From DASXIW01 sp036497785 (GTDB taxonomy: Bacteria; Pseudomonadota; Alphaproteobacteria; Acetobacterales; Acetobacteraceae): a stretch of DNA of 26,899 nt. The notes under the pieces were generated by a model. The model did no database searches. It was not told where the DNA came from and saw only the letters and a list, made by a program, of their open reading frames with translations. The stretch spans positions 1 through 26,899 of the forward strand of contig DASXIW010000071.1 in NCBI GenBank assembly GCA_036497785.1, written 5' to 3'. Of this stretch, positions 14,703 to 22,034 are shown piece by piece; position 1 is the first letter of the stretch; each line of letters begins with the position of its first letter. The translations under genes were made by a program, and so were the position numbers.

Positions 14703-15641
14703 ATGTCAGTCGAGCGGATGCTGAACGGCCTGCACGGATCGGTTACTGCCTTGGTGACGCCGTTCCGTGGCAGCCGGGTCGATGAGGATGCGCTGGGGCA
14801 TTTGGTGGAGCGCCAGATCCTGCGGGGCACGGCGGCTTTGGTGGCCTGCGGCAGCACGGGGGAAGCGGCGGCGCTGACCCTGTCCGAGGCCGCGCGCGTG
14901 GTGGCTTGCGTTGTGGAGGCGGCCCGCGGGCGGGTGCCGGTGATCGCGGGGTGCACGGATTCGGCGACCGAGGCCGCATCCGAGCTGGCGATCCGCGCCG
15001 TGCAGGCGGGCGCGGACGCCCTATTGTTGGCCGCGCCGCCTTATGTGAAGCCGACGCAAGAGGGGATTGCCGCGCACGTGCGGGCGGTGGCGCACGCCAC
15101 CGACCGGCCGGTGATGCTGTACGACGTGCCGGGGCGTTGCGGAGCGGGCATTGCCGACGCGACCATCGCCAAGCTCTTCGCGGGCGGGCTGATCTTCGCG
15201 GTGAAGGATGCGACCGCCGATCTGTCGCGGCCGCCCCGGTTGCGGGCGCTATGCGGCGAGGCGCTGGCGCAGTTCACCGGCGACGATGCGACGACGGCCG
15301 CCTATCGCGCGATGGGCGGGGTGGGCTGCGTCTCTGTTACCGCCAATGTGACGCCGGCGCTGTGTGCGGCGCTGCACCGCAGTTGGGAGGCGGGCGATCT
15401 GCCGGGATTCGCGCGGTTGCGAGACATGCTGGACCCGCTACATGCCGCGTTGTTCGCCGAGAGCAACCCCATTCCGCTGAAGGCGGCGATGGGCGAGCTT
15501 GCCCTATGCGCCGACGAGTTGCGGCTGCCGCTGACACGGGCGGTGGAGGCCACGCGGGTGCGGCTGAGCACGGTGCTTGCGGCGATCATGCCAGCCGAGG
15601 AGCGCGCCGTGCCGCGGCCGCTTTGGGCAGTGGCCATGTGA
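14703..15641 (+). CDS. DapA-family aldolase (4-hydroxy-tetrahydrodipicolinate synthase-like)
   Basis: This 312-residue TIM-barrel lyase belongs to the DapA/N-acetylneuraminate lyase family. True DapA condenses pyruvate with aspartate semialdehyde in lysine and peptidoglycan-precursor synthesis. The Schiff-base lysine is Lys168 (FAVKDATAD), with Tyr140 (LYDVPGR), Arg145, Tyr114 (PPYVKPTQEG) and GSTGE (50-54). These differ slightly from the classic GTTGE, YYNKPTQ, LYNVPGRT and IKEATGD, so substrate specificity is less certain than the fold. It overlaps the next small gene by 1 nt. In related bacteria as I remember them, the main dapA lies next to smpB, which is absent here, so this could be a paralogue. 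Confidence 0.85.
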   Translation: MSVERMLNGLHGSVTALVTPFRGSRVDEDALGHLVERQILRGTAALVACGSTGEAAALTLSEAARVVACVVEAARGRVPVIAGCTDSATEAASELAIRAVQAGADALLLAAPPYVKPTQEGIAAHVRAVAHATDRPVMLYDVPGRCGAGIADATIAKLFAGGLIFAVKDATADLSRPPRLRALCGEALAQFTGDDATTAAYRAMGGVGCVSVTANVTPALCAALHRSWEAGDLPGFARLRDMLDPLHAALFAESNPIPLKAAMGELALCADELRLPLTRAVEATRVRLSTVLAAIMPAEERAVPRPLWAVAM

Positions 15642-15790
15642 TGCGCATGCCGCAAACGCATGATCCTTGGATACGCTGGATCATTCTGTTCGCGGCGATC
15701 TGGATCGGCGTGGCGGTGGTGCGGGGAATTACGTTCGCCCTCACCGCTGCCACGGGGTCGCCGGTCGAGGTGTTAAGGCACGGACGTTAA
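15641..15790 (+). CDS. Small single-span membrane protein
   Basis: This 49-residue protein has one predicted membrane segment, WIILFAAIWIGVAVVRGITF (about residues 13-32), with polar ends. Its ATG shares one base with the stop of the DapA-family gene (TGATG), which supports translation by coupling. Its stop overlaps the stop of the convergent glutathione transferase gene. I recognise no family, so function is unknown. Confidence 0.6.
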   Translation: MRMPQTHDPWIRWIILFAAIWIGVAVVRGITFALTAATGSPVEVLRHGR

Positions 15791-16482
15791 CGCGCGGCGA
15801 ACTGGATCTTGCCGAACATCACTTCACGCTCCGCATCGGTCATGGGACCCTGGCGCTGGCTTTCGCTCAGCACCGCAACACCGCGTTGCACGGCCGGGCG
15901 CGCATTGATTACTTCGAACCAGCGCTTCACGTTGGGATAGTCGGCGAAGTCGATATTACGGCGCTCGGGGGAGCGCAGCCAGGGATAGGTGATGATGTCC
16001 GCCATCGAATATTCATCGCCGGCGAGGTATTCGACCTCGGCCAGCCGTTTGTCCAGCACGCGGTGCAGGCGTTTGACCTCGTTCTGATAGCGCTCGATGG
16101 CGTAGGGCAGTTTTTCCGGCGCGTAGTTGTTGAAATGGCCGAACTGGCCGAACATCGGGCCGACGCCGCCCATCTGGAACATCGTCCATTCCAGACATTT
16201 GTAGCGGGCGACGGCGTCCTTGGGGATCAGCCGGCCGGTTTTCTCGGCCAAATAGATCAAAATGGCGGCGGATTCGAACAGCGTGATCGGTTTTCCGCCC
16301 GGACCGTCGGGGTCGACGATGGCGGGGATGCGGTGATTGGGCGTGATGGCCAGGAATTCCGGCGAGAATTGCTCGCCCTTGCCGATATTCACCGGAACCA
16401 CCTTGTAGGGCAGTTCCAGCTCCTCCAGCGCGATATGGACCTTGTGTCCGTTCGGCGTTGGCCAAGTCCATGCTTCGATCAT
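15787..16482 (-). CDS. Glutathione S-transferase, YghU/YfcG-type disulfide reductase
   Basis: This 231-residue cytoplasmic protein starts at ATG 16482 (MIEAWTWPTPNGHKVHIALE). The TPNGHK motif at the N-terminus, ITPNHRIPAIVDPDG, LFESAAILIYLAEKTG (glutathione-binding) and the helical C-terminal domain (FGHFNNYAPEKLPYAIERY) match the Nu-class proteins YfcG and YghU of E. coli, which act as glutathione-dependent disulfide reductases. An upstream in-frame extension to 16572 overlaps the aminotransferase gene and is not family-like. The gene lies 28 nt downstream of the aminotransferase stop on the same strand, so the two are probably co-transcribed. Confidence 0.9.
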   Translation of the reverse strand: MIEAWTWPTPNGHKVHIALEELELPYKVVPVNIGKGEQFSPEFLAITPNHRIPAIVDPDGPGGKPITLFESAAILIYLAEKTGRLIPKDAVARYKCLEWTMFQMGGVGPMFGQFGHFNNYAPEKLPYAIERYQNEVKRLHRVLDKRLAEVEYLAGDEYSMADIITYPWLRSPERRNIDFADYPNVKRWFEVINARPAVQRGVAVLSESQRQGPMTDAEREVMFGKIQFAAR

Positions 16483-16510
16483 CGCGGATACCCCTGAAGA
16501 ACGTCCTTCG

Positions 16511-17695
16511 TCACGCGTTGCCGGAAAGGTAATCGATGGCAGCCTGAACGCCGCCCGTACTGTGCGGCACACCGGCCAGCCGCAACCCCATCTCCACGCC
16601 GCCCAGCGTGCCGATGAGTTCGAGCGGGCCGAAATCGCCGAGATGGCCGATGCGGAAGACGCGGTCGTTCAACTGACCAAGGCCGTTGCCCAGGCTCATG
16701 TTGCATTTCTCCAGGATCAAGGCGCGCAGATGGTCGGCGCTGTGGCCTTCCGGCACGCGGACGCCGGTGATGGAGGAGGAATAGGCCAACGGGTCTGCGC
16801 ATTGCGTCTCCAGCCCCCAGGCGCGAACGGCGCGGCGGGTGGCTTCGGCCAGGCGGTCGTGGCGGGCGAAGACGTTGGGCAGGCCTTCGGCGCTCAACAT
16901 TTTTACCGCCGCGTCCAGGCCGTAGAGCAGGTTGGTGCCGGGGGTGTAGGGGAAATAGCCGTTCGCGTTGGCAGCCAGCATCGGGCGCCAATCCCAGTAG
17001 CTGCGGGGCAGCTGGGCGGTCTCGGCGGCCTTGATGGCTTTGGCGCTGATCGCGTTGAAGCTGAGGCCGGGGGGCAGCATCAGGCCCTTTTGCGAGCCGC
17101 CCACTGTGACGTCCACGCCCCATTCGTCGTGGCGGTAGTCGATGGAGCCGAGTGAGGAAATCGTGTCCGCCAGCAGCAAAGCGGGATGGCCGGCGGTGTC
17201 GATGGCGGCGCGGACCTGATCGACCCGGCTGACCGCGCCGGTGGAGGTTTCATTGTGCACGACGCAGACCGCCTTGATGCGATGGGCGGTGTCCTTGCTG
17301 AGGGCTTCGGCGATGGCGGGCACATCCGCGCCGCGCCGCCAATCCGTCTCGATGATGACGGGCACGAGTTGGAGGCGCTCGGCCATGTCTTTCCACAGCG
17401 ACGCGAACCAGCCGGTGCGGCACATCAGCACGGTGTCGCCGGGCGACAGGGTGTTCACCAAGGCCGCTTCCCAGGCGCCGGTGCCGGAGCCGGGGTAGAT
17501 CAGCACCGGCCCCTCGGTCTGGAAGATCTGGCGCAGGCTGGCCAGCAGCGCCTTGCCGAACTGGCCGAAATCGGGGCCGCGATGGTCCATGACGGGGTTG
17601 TCGATCGCGCGCAGCACGCGGTCCGGCACGTTGCTGGGGCCGGGGATCTGGAGGAAATGCCGGCCGGGGGCGCGATGGGATTCGTAATAGGCCAT
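16511..17695 (-). CDS. Serine-glyoxylate aminotransferase family protein (class V)
   Basis: This is a 394-residue PLP enzyme of fold type I that transfers the amino group of serine (or alanine) to glyoxylate, giving hydroxypyruvate and glycine. Family motifs are FLQIPGPSNVPDRVLRAI (residues 14-31), DHRGPDF, YPGSGTGAWEAAL, VVHNETSTG, LLADTISSLGS and VGGSQKGLMLPPGLSF. Lys203 in GSQKG is the PLP lysine. ATG 17695 has AGGAGA upstream (reverse-strand complement at about 17703-17708), which decides the start over an upstream in-frame extension. It is divergent from the FAD/Fe-S dehydrogenase gene, with 146 nt between the starts. Confidence 0.92.
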   Translation of the reverse strand: MAYYESHRAPGRHFLQIPGPSNVPDRVLRAIDNPVMDHRGPDFGQFGKALLASLRQIFQTEGPVLIYPGSGTGAWEAALVNTLSPGDTVLMCRTGWFASLWKDMAERLQLVPVIIETDWRRGADVPAIAEALSKDTAHRIKAVCVVHNETSTGAVSRVDQVRAAIDTAGHPALLLADTISSLGSIDYRHDEWGVDVTVGGSQKGLMLPPGLSFNAISAKAIKAAETAQLPRSYWDWRPMLAANANGYFPYTPGTNLLYGLDAAVKMLSAEGLPNVFARHDRLAEATRRAVRAWGLETQCADPLAYSSSITGVRVPEGHSADHLRALILEKCNMSLGNGLGQLNDRVFRIGHLGDFGPLELIGTLGGVEMGLRLAGVPHSTGGVQAAIDYLSGNA

Positions 17696-17841
17696 GATGG
17701 ATCTCCTGTCTGGCCCGTAGATTGCCCGAAGCGGCGCACCAGTGCCAATGAGTTGGCCTTCTGGGAACAAGCTGCAATATCAATGCTGCAAAGTGGTCCG
17801 TCTGCGCTTCCTTATGGTGCGGATATGGCAGGGGAGCGAGC
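17696..17841. promoter_or_regulatory. Divergent control region between aminotransferase and dehydrogenase genes
   Basis: This 146-nt space separates two divergent starts. It contains the inverted repeat GCCAA-TGAG-TTGGC (17744-17757) and the direct repeat GCTGCAA-TATCAAT-GCTGCAA (17771-17791). Both are candidate binding sites for a shared regulator, which would co-regulate the two enzymes. No promoter boxes could be assigned with confidence. Confidence 0.4.
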
Positions 17842-20721
17842 ATGAACGTCCAGATCGATATCGGTGCTTCCGGGCTGGCCCGACGGCTGCGGCGGGAGAT
17901 CAGTGGTGAGGTGCTGTTCGGGGCCGCGGACCGGGGGCGCTATGCCACCGATGCCTCGATCTACCAAATGGCGCCGGTGGGCGTGATCGTGCCCCGGCGC
18001 ATCGAGGATGTGATGGCGGCCCTGGCGATCTGCCGGGAGGAAGGCGTGGCCTTGCTGCCGCGTGGCGGGGGCACCAGCCAATGCGGCCAGACCGTGAACC
18101 GGGCGCTGGTGATCGATTGCACGAAATATCTGAACCGGGTGCTGGAAGTGGATGGCACGCGTGCTTTGGTGGAACCGGGGATCGTGCTGGGACGGCTGAA
18201 CGCGCAGTTGAAGGCAGGCGGGATTTTTTTCGCGGTCGATCCTTCGACGCATGCGCGTTGCACGATCGGGGGCATGGCGGGGAATAATTCCTGCGGATCG
18301 AAATCCATCCGCTACGGGTTGATGGCCGACAATGTGACGGCGATCGACGCGTTGCTGGCCGACGGGACGCGGCATCGCTTCGGGGTGTTGCCAGATAATC
18401 TTGGTGCAGAGATGCCCGCGCGGATCGCCGAACTGGTGCAGCGCCTGCGCAGCCTGGGAGCAGCCGAAGCCGATGAGATCGCGGCGCGGTTTCCGCGGCA
18501 GCTTCGCCGTGTGGGGGGCTACAACATCGACGTTCTGACGCCGGCGGTGCGGGCGGAAGGGCGGGAGAATCTGGCGCGGTTGCTGGTGGGATCGGAGGGG
18601 ACGCTAGCGTTCTCGGCGGCGCTGGAACTGGTACTGCATCCGATCAAGCCCAGAAAAATGCTGGGGATTTGCCAGTTTCCGAGCTTCCGCGAGGCGATGG
18701 CGGCGTCGCAGCATCTGGTGACGTTGGACCCGGAGGCGGTCGAGTTGGTCGATCGGACCATGATCGAGCTGGGGCGCGCCATTCCGATCTATCGCGCCAC
18801 CATCGACCGGATGCTGATCGGCGAGCCGGACAGCGTGCTGATCGTGGAGTTCCATGGCCATGAGGACGCGCCGTTGCTGGGCAAACTTGCCGAGCTGGAC
18901 GTGATGATGGCCGATCTTGGCTATCCCGGCGCGGTGGTGCGCGCGACCGATCCCGCCTTTCAGGCCGATATCGCCGAGGTGCGTGAGGCCGGGCTGAACA
19001 TCATGATGTCGATGAAAGGCGACGGGAAGCCGGTGTCGTTCATCGAGGATTGCGCGGTGGCGCTGGAGGATCTGGCGGACTACACCGACCGGCTCAACGA
19101 AGTTTTCGAGAGGCATGGCACCAAGGGCACCTGGTATGCGCATGCCTCGGTGGGCTGCCTGCATGTGCGGCCGGTGCTGAACATGAAGGATCCGAAGGAC
19201 GTCGCCACCATGCGCGCGGTGGCGGAGGAATGCTTTTCCCTTGTGCGGGCCTATAAGGGCAGCCATTCCGGCGAGCACGGCGACGGCATCGTGCGCAGCG
19301 AATTCCATGAATCCATGTTTGGGCCGCGCATCGTGCGCGCCTTCGAGGCGGTGAAGGATGCGTTCGATCCGGCGGGGCTGCTCAATCCCGGCAAGATCGT
19401 GCATCCGCCGCGGATGGATGACCGGAGCCTGATGCGTTATGCGCCCGACTATGCGGCGGCGGAGGGGTTCTCGCCCAAGCTCGACTGGTCGGCCTGGCCC
19501 GGGCCGCTGGGCGGCATGTTGGGCGCCGTGGAGATGTGCAACAACAACGGCACCTGCCGGAAATTCGACGCGGGCGTGATGTGCCCCAGCTTCCGCGCCA
19601 CGTCGGACGAGGCGCATCTGACGCGCGGGCGCGCGAACACGCTGCGGCTGGCGCTGACCGGTCAGCTTGGCGCGGACGCGATGGCGAGTCCGGCTATGGC
19701 CGAGAGCATGAAGCTTTGCGTATCCTGCAAAGCCTGCCGGCGGGAATGCCCGACCGGTGTGGACATGGCCAAGATGAAAATTGAGGTACTGGCGGCTCAG
19801 GCCGAGCGGCACGGCATTCGGCTGCGCGAGCGGCTGGTGGCAGAGCTGCCGCGCATCGCGCCATGGGCATCGCGCGTGCCCGGGCTTGCCAATCTGCGCA
19901 ACCGGGTGCCGGCGCTGCGGCGGCTGGGTGAACGGATCGGCCTGGCTGCCGAGCGGAGTCTGCCGGAATTCCGGGGCGATATTTTCCGTGATGCGGAGGC
20001 GGAGGCCGGCACGGCGGGTCGTGAGGTGTATTTGCTGGCCGACACGTTCAACCGGTATTTCGAGCCTGAGAATCTGCGCGCGGCGCTGCGCGTGCTGCGT
20101 GCCGCGGGCATTCGCGTGGTGATGCCGAAATCCGGCCGACGGCCGCTATGTTGCGGCCGCACCTACCTGGCCGCCGGCATGGTTGACCGGGCGCGCGCGG
20201 AGGCGGCGCGGATGCTGGCGGCGCTGCCCGGCGACAGGCCGGTGATCGGGCTTGAGCCCTCCTGCCTGTTCACGCTGAAGGACGAGTTTTCATCCCTGCT
20301 GCCGGGAGCGGAGTCAGCAGCACTGGCAAGGCGGGCGATGCTGCTGGGCGAATTTCTGGCGCGAGAAAAGCCGGCTTTGGCGCTTAAGGAAATGCCGGGC
20401 ACGGCGCATGTGCATGGGCATTGCCACCAGAAGAGCTTCGGCGCTTTCCCTGCGGGCATTGCTAGCCTGAAGGCGATCCCCGGGCTGACGGTCAACCCGA
20501 TCGCTTCGTCCTGCTGCGGCATGGCGGGTGCCTTCGGGTATCAGTCCGAGACGTTGGAGGTGTCCAAGACCATGGCCGAGGCGGGGTTGCTGCCGGCGGT
20601 GCGCGCGGCTGGCGCGCAGGACGTCATCGTGGCGGATGGCACGAGTTGCCGACACCAGATACGCGACCTGACCGGCCGGGAGGCCGTGCATTCCGTGCGC
20701 GTGCTGGATCGCGCATTGTGA
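17842..20721 (+). CDS. FAD-linked and Fe-S 2-hydroxyacid dehydrogenase (YdiJ/GlcD-GlcF-like fusion)
   Basis: This 959-residue fusion joins an FAD-binding (PCMH-type) oxidase to a GlpC/GlcF-like iron-sulfur domain. PRGGGTSQCGQTVN and GNNSCGSKSIRYG lie in the FAD domain. Residues from about 400 to 530 form the FAD-oxidase C-terminal domain (HGDGIVRSEF). The first 4Fe-4S site begins CNNNGTC (Cys566), the second is CVSCKACRRECPTGVD (from Cys626). Two CCG domains follow (LCCGRTY near 770 and SSCCGMAGAFG near 891). E. coli YdiJ of this architecture oxidises D-2-hydroxyglutarate; glycolate and D-lactate oxidases use related subunits. The substrate here is not decided by sequence. ATG 17842 has GGGAGCG upstream. 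It shares one base with the next gene. Confidence 0.92.
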   Translation: MNVQIDIGASGLARRLRREISGEVLFGAADRGRYATDASIYQMAPVGVIVPRRIEDVMAALAICREEGVALLPRGGGTSQCGQTVNRALVIDCTKYLNRVLEVDGTRALVEPGIVLGRLNAQLKAGGIFFAVDPSTHARCTIGGMAGNNSCGSKSIRYGLMADNVTAIDALLADGTRHRFGVLPDNLGAEMPARIAELVQRLRSLGAAEADEIAARFPRQLRRVGGYNIDVLTPAVRAEGRENLARLLVGSEGTLAFSAALELVLHPIKPRKMLGICQFPSFREAMAASQHLVTLDPEAVELVDRTMIELGRAIPIYRATIDRMLIGEPDSVLIVEFHGHEDAPLLGKLAELDVMMADLGYPGAVVRATDPAFQADIAEVREAGLNIMMSMKGDGKPVSFIEDCAVALEDLADYTDRLNEVFERHGTKGTWYAHASVGCLHVRPVLNMKDPKDVATMRAVAEECFSLVRAYKGSHSGEHGDGIVRSEFHESMFGPRIVRAFEAVKDAFDPAGLLNPGKIVHPPRMDDRSLMRYAPDYAAAEGFSPKLDWSAWPGPLGGMLGAVEMCNNNGTCRKFDAGVMCPSFRATSDEAHLTRGRANTLRLALTGQLGADAMASPAMAESMKLCVSCKACRRECPTGVDMAKMKIEVLAAQAERHGIRLRERLVAELPRIAPWASRVPGLANLRNRVPALRRLGERIGLAAERSLPEFRGDIFRDAEAEAGTAGREVYLLADTFNRYFEPENLRAALRVLRAAGIRVVMPKSGRRPLCCGRTYLAAGMVDRARAEAARMLAALPGDRPVIGLEPSCLFTLKDEFSSLLPGAESAALARRAMLLGEFLAREKPALALKEMPGTAHVHGHCHQKSFGAFPAGIASLKAIPGLTVNPIASSCCGMAGAFGYQSETLEVSKTMAEAGLLPAVRAAGAQDVIVADGTSCRHQIRDLTGREAVHSVRVLDRAL

Positions 20722-21278
20722 TGGCAGAGGATGTGCTGGCATTCTGGTTCCAGGGCGATACCGACCTGTATCGCGAGGCCCGCTGGTTCACGGCGGATCC
20801 GGCGTTCGACGACGTCATCCGGCAGCGTTTCGGCTTCATTCATCGCGCGGCGCTGGACGGGGCGCTGGATGGCTGGGCGGAGTCACCCGACGGGGCGCTT
20901 GCTCTCGTGATCGTGCTGGACCAGTTTTCCCGGCACATCCATCGCGGCTCCTACCTCGCCTTCGCGGGCGATCCGCATGCGCGGCGTATCGCCAGGACCA
21001 CGATCGAGCGCGGCGCGGACGCCATGTTGACGTCGCTGCAACGCGGGTTCTTGTACCTGCCCTTCGAGCATTCGGAGCATATGGCGGACCAGGATCTGTC
21101 GGTACGGCTGTTCGCGACGCTGACCGGCGATTTCAGCGCCACCATGCGCGACTATGCCGAGCGCCATGGCGACGTGATCCGGCGTTTCGGCCGGTTCCCG
21201 CAGCGCAACGCGGCACTGGGGCGGGCGAGCACGCCGGCGGAGATCGCCTATCTGAACGAAGCCGGCAGCTTGTCTTAA
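20721..21278 (+). CDS. DUF924 family protein
   Basis: This 185-residue protein (MAEDVLAFWFQGD) begins one base inside the stop of the dehydrogenase gene (TGATG), so translation is probably coupled. Family landmarks are ARWFTADPAFDDVIRQRF, ALVIVLDQFSRHIHRG (about residues 60-75), FLYLPFEHSEHMADQ (about 111-125) and FGRFPQRNAALGRASTPAE. DUF924 proteins have an all-helical TPR-like fold and no settled biochemical role. The conserved Arg/His-rich core suggests ligand binding, which is inference only. Confidence 0.9.
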   Translation: MAEDVLAFWFQGDTDLYREARWFTADPAFDDVIRQRFGFIHRAALDGALDGWAESPDGALALVIVLDQFSRHIHRGSYLAFAGDPHARRIARTTIERGADAMLTSLQRGFLYLPFEHSEHMADQDLSVRLFATLTGDFSATMRDYAERHGDVIRRFGRFPQRNAALGRASTPAEIAYLNEAGSLS

Positions 21279-21282
21279 GCGG

Positions 21283-21714
21283 TTACGACGTCCTGTCGGG
21301 CTGGCTGCTCCAGAACGGAAAGACGCGGTCCCACAGCGATTTAGGGTTATGGGCCGCCAACGGAACGCCGCTTTCCAGCTCGACCGTCACAGCCGGTGGC
21401 TCAGGTATACGATGGCTGATGGTAGAAAAGCTAACGCCACGCCACCCCAGATCCGAGGCGCCGACATTGCCGCGGATTTCCGCGATTTGGGCGTGGCATG
21501 CGTAATGGCCCGTGAGCATGTTCCCGGACAGGGTGCGCACGCCGTTGAACAAGATATGGTCGACATGGAAGCGGTCGCGCAGGATGGCGTGGACGCCGTT
21601 CAAGACATCGTCATCGCCGCAGGAGGCCCTGCGGTTCCACCACCCCTGCACCCCCCCTGCCCCGAGCGCGCCCACGACAAGGAAGGCGAGTAGCAGCTTG
21701 ACGCCAGGTTTCAT
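21283..21714 (-). CDS. Hypothetical exported or membrane-anchored protein
   Basis: This 143-residue protein has a hydrophobic N-terminus (KLLLAFLVVGALGAGGVQG, residues 6-24) that could be a signal peptide or anchor, then WWNRRASCGDDDVLNGV. Cys32 and Cys73 (HYACHAQIAEIRG) are the only cysteines and could form a disulfide in the periplasm. ATG 21714 has AGGA at good spacing on the minus strand. Its stop lies 4 nt from the DUF924 stop (convergent). I recognise no family. Real coding is supported by the ribosome-binding site, codon pattern and tight packing. Confidence 0.7.
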   Translation of the reverse strand: MKPGVKLLLAFLVVGALGAGGVQGWWNRRASCGDDDVLNGVHAILRDRFHVDHILFNGVRTLSGNMLTGHYACHAQIAEIRGNVGASDLGWRGVSFSTISHRIPEPPAVTVELESGVPLAAHNPKSLWDRVFPFWSSQPDRTS

Positions 21715-22034
21715 CTAGTTCCTGCCTTGCCGATGGATGAACAGATGATGGGTAGCCGATCCGCGGCAGGTCGGCCAGACTTCGCAGGCCGGCTCGCACG
21801 AAGCCGCATCGGATCGTCCAAGGGAACCCTTTCATGGCCCAGCGATGGCCGGCCCAATGGAAGATTGCTGAGGAAACCCCCGCTGCCCACGCCAAAACGA
21901 TGCATCGCCGCGACTGGCGCGTGGTGGTAAATATTCACGCGGCGGAGAATGACGCATATCATGCGCGGACATCCCGCTCGGGACGTCGATGATGCTCGAC
22001 AGGCGATAGGGGAGCGGTTACTGCGTTTGCAGCC
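21715..22034. promoter_or_regulatory. Divergent intergenic region upstream of the envelope operon
   Basis: This 320-nt region has no convincing gene; frames crossing it are not protein-like. A near-perfect palindrome GACATCCCGCTCGGGACGTC (21968-21987, 8 of 9 arm positions pairing) lies about 48 nt before the glycosyltransferase ATG and could be an operator. Promoters for both flanking genes are expected, but I cannot place them. Confidence 0.4.
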
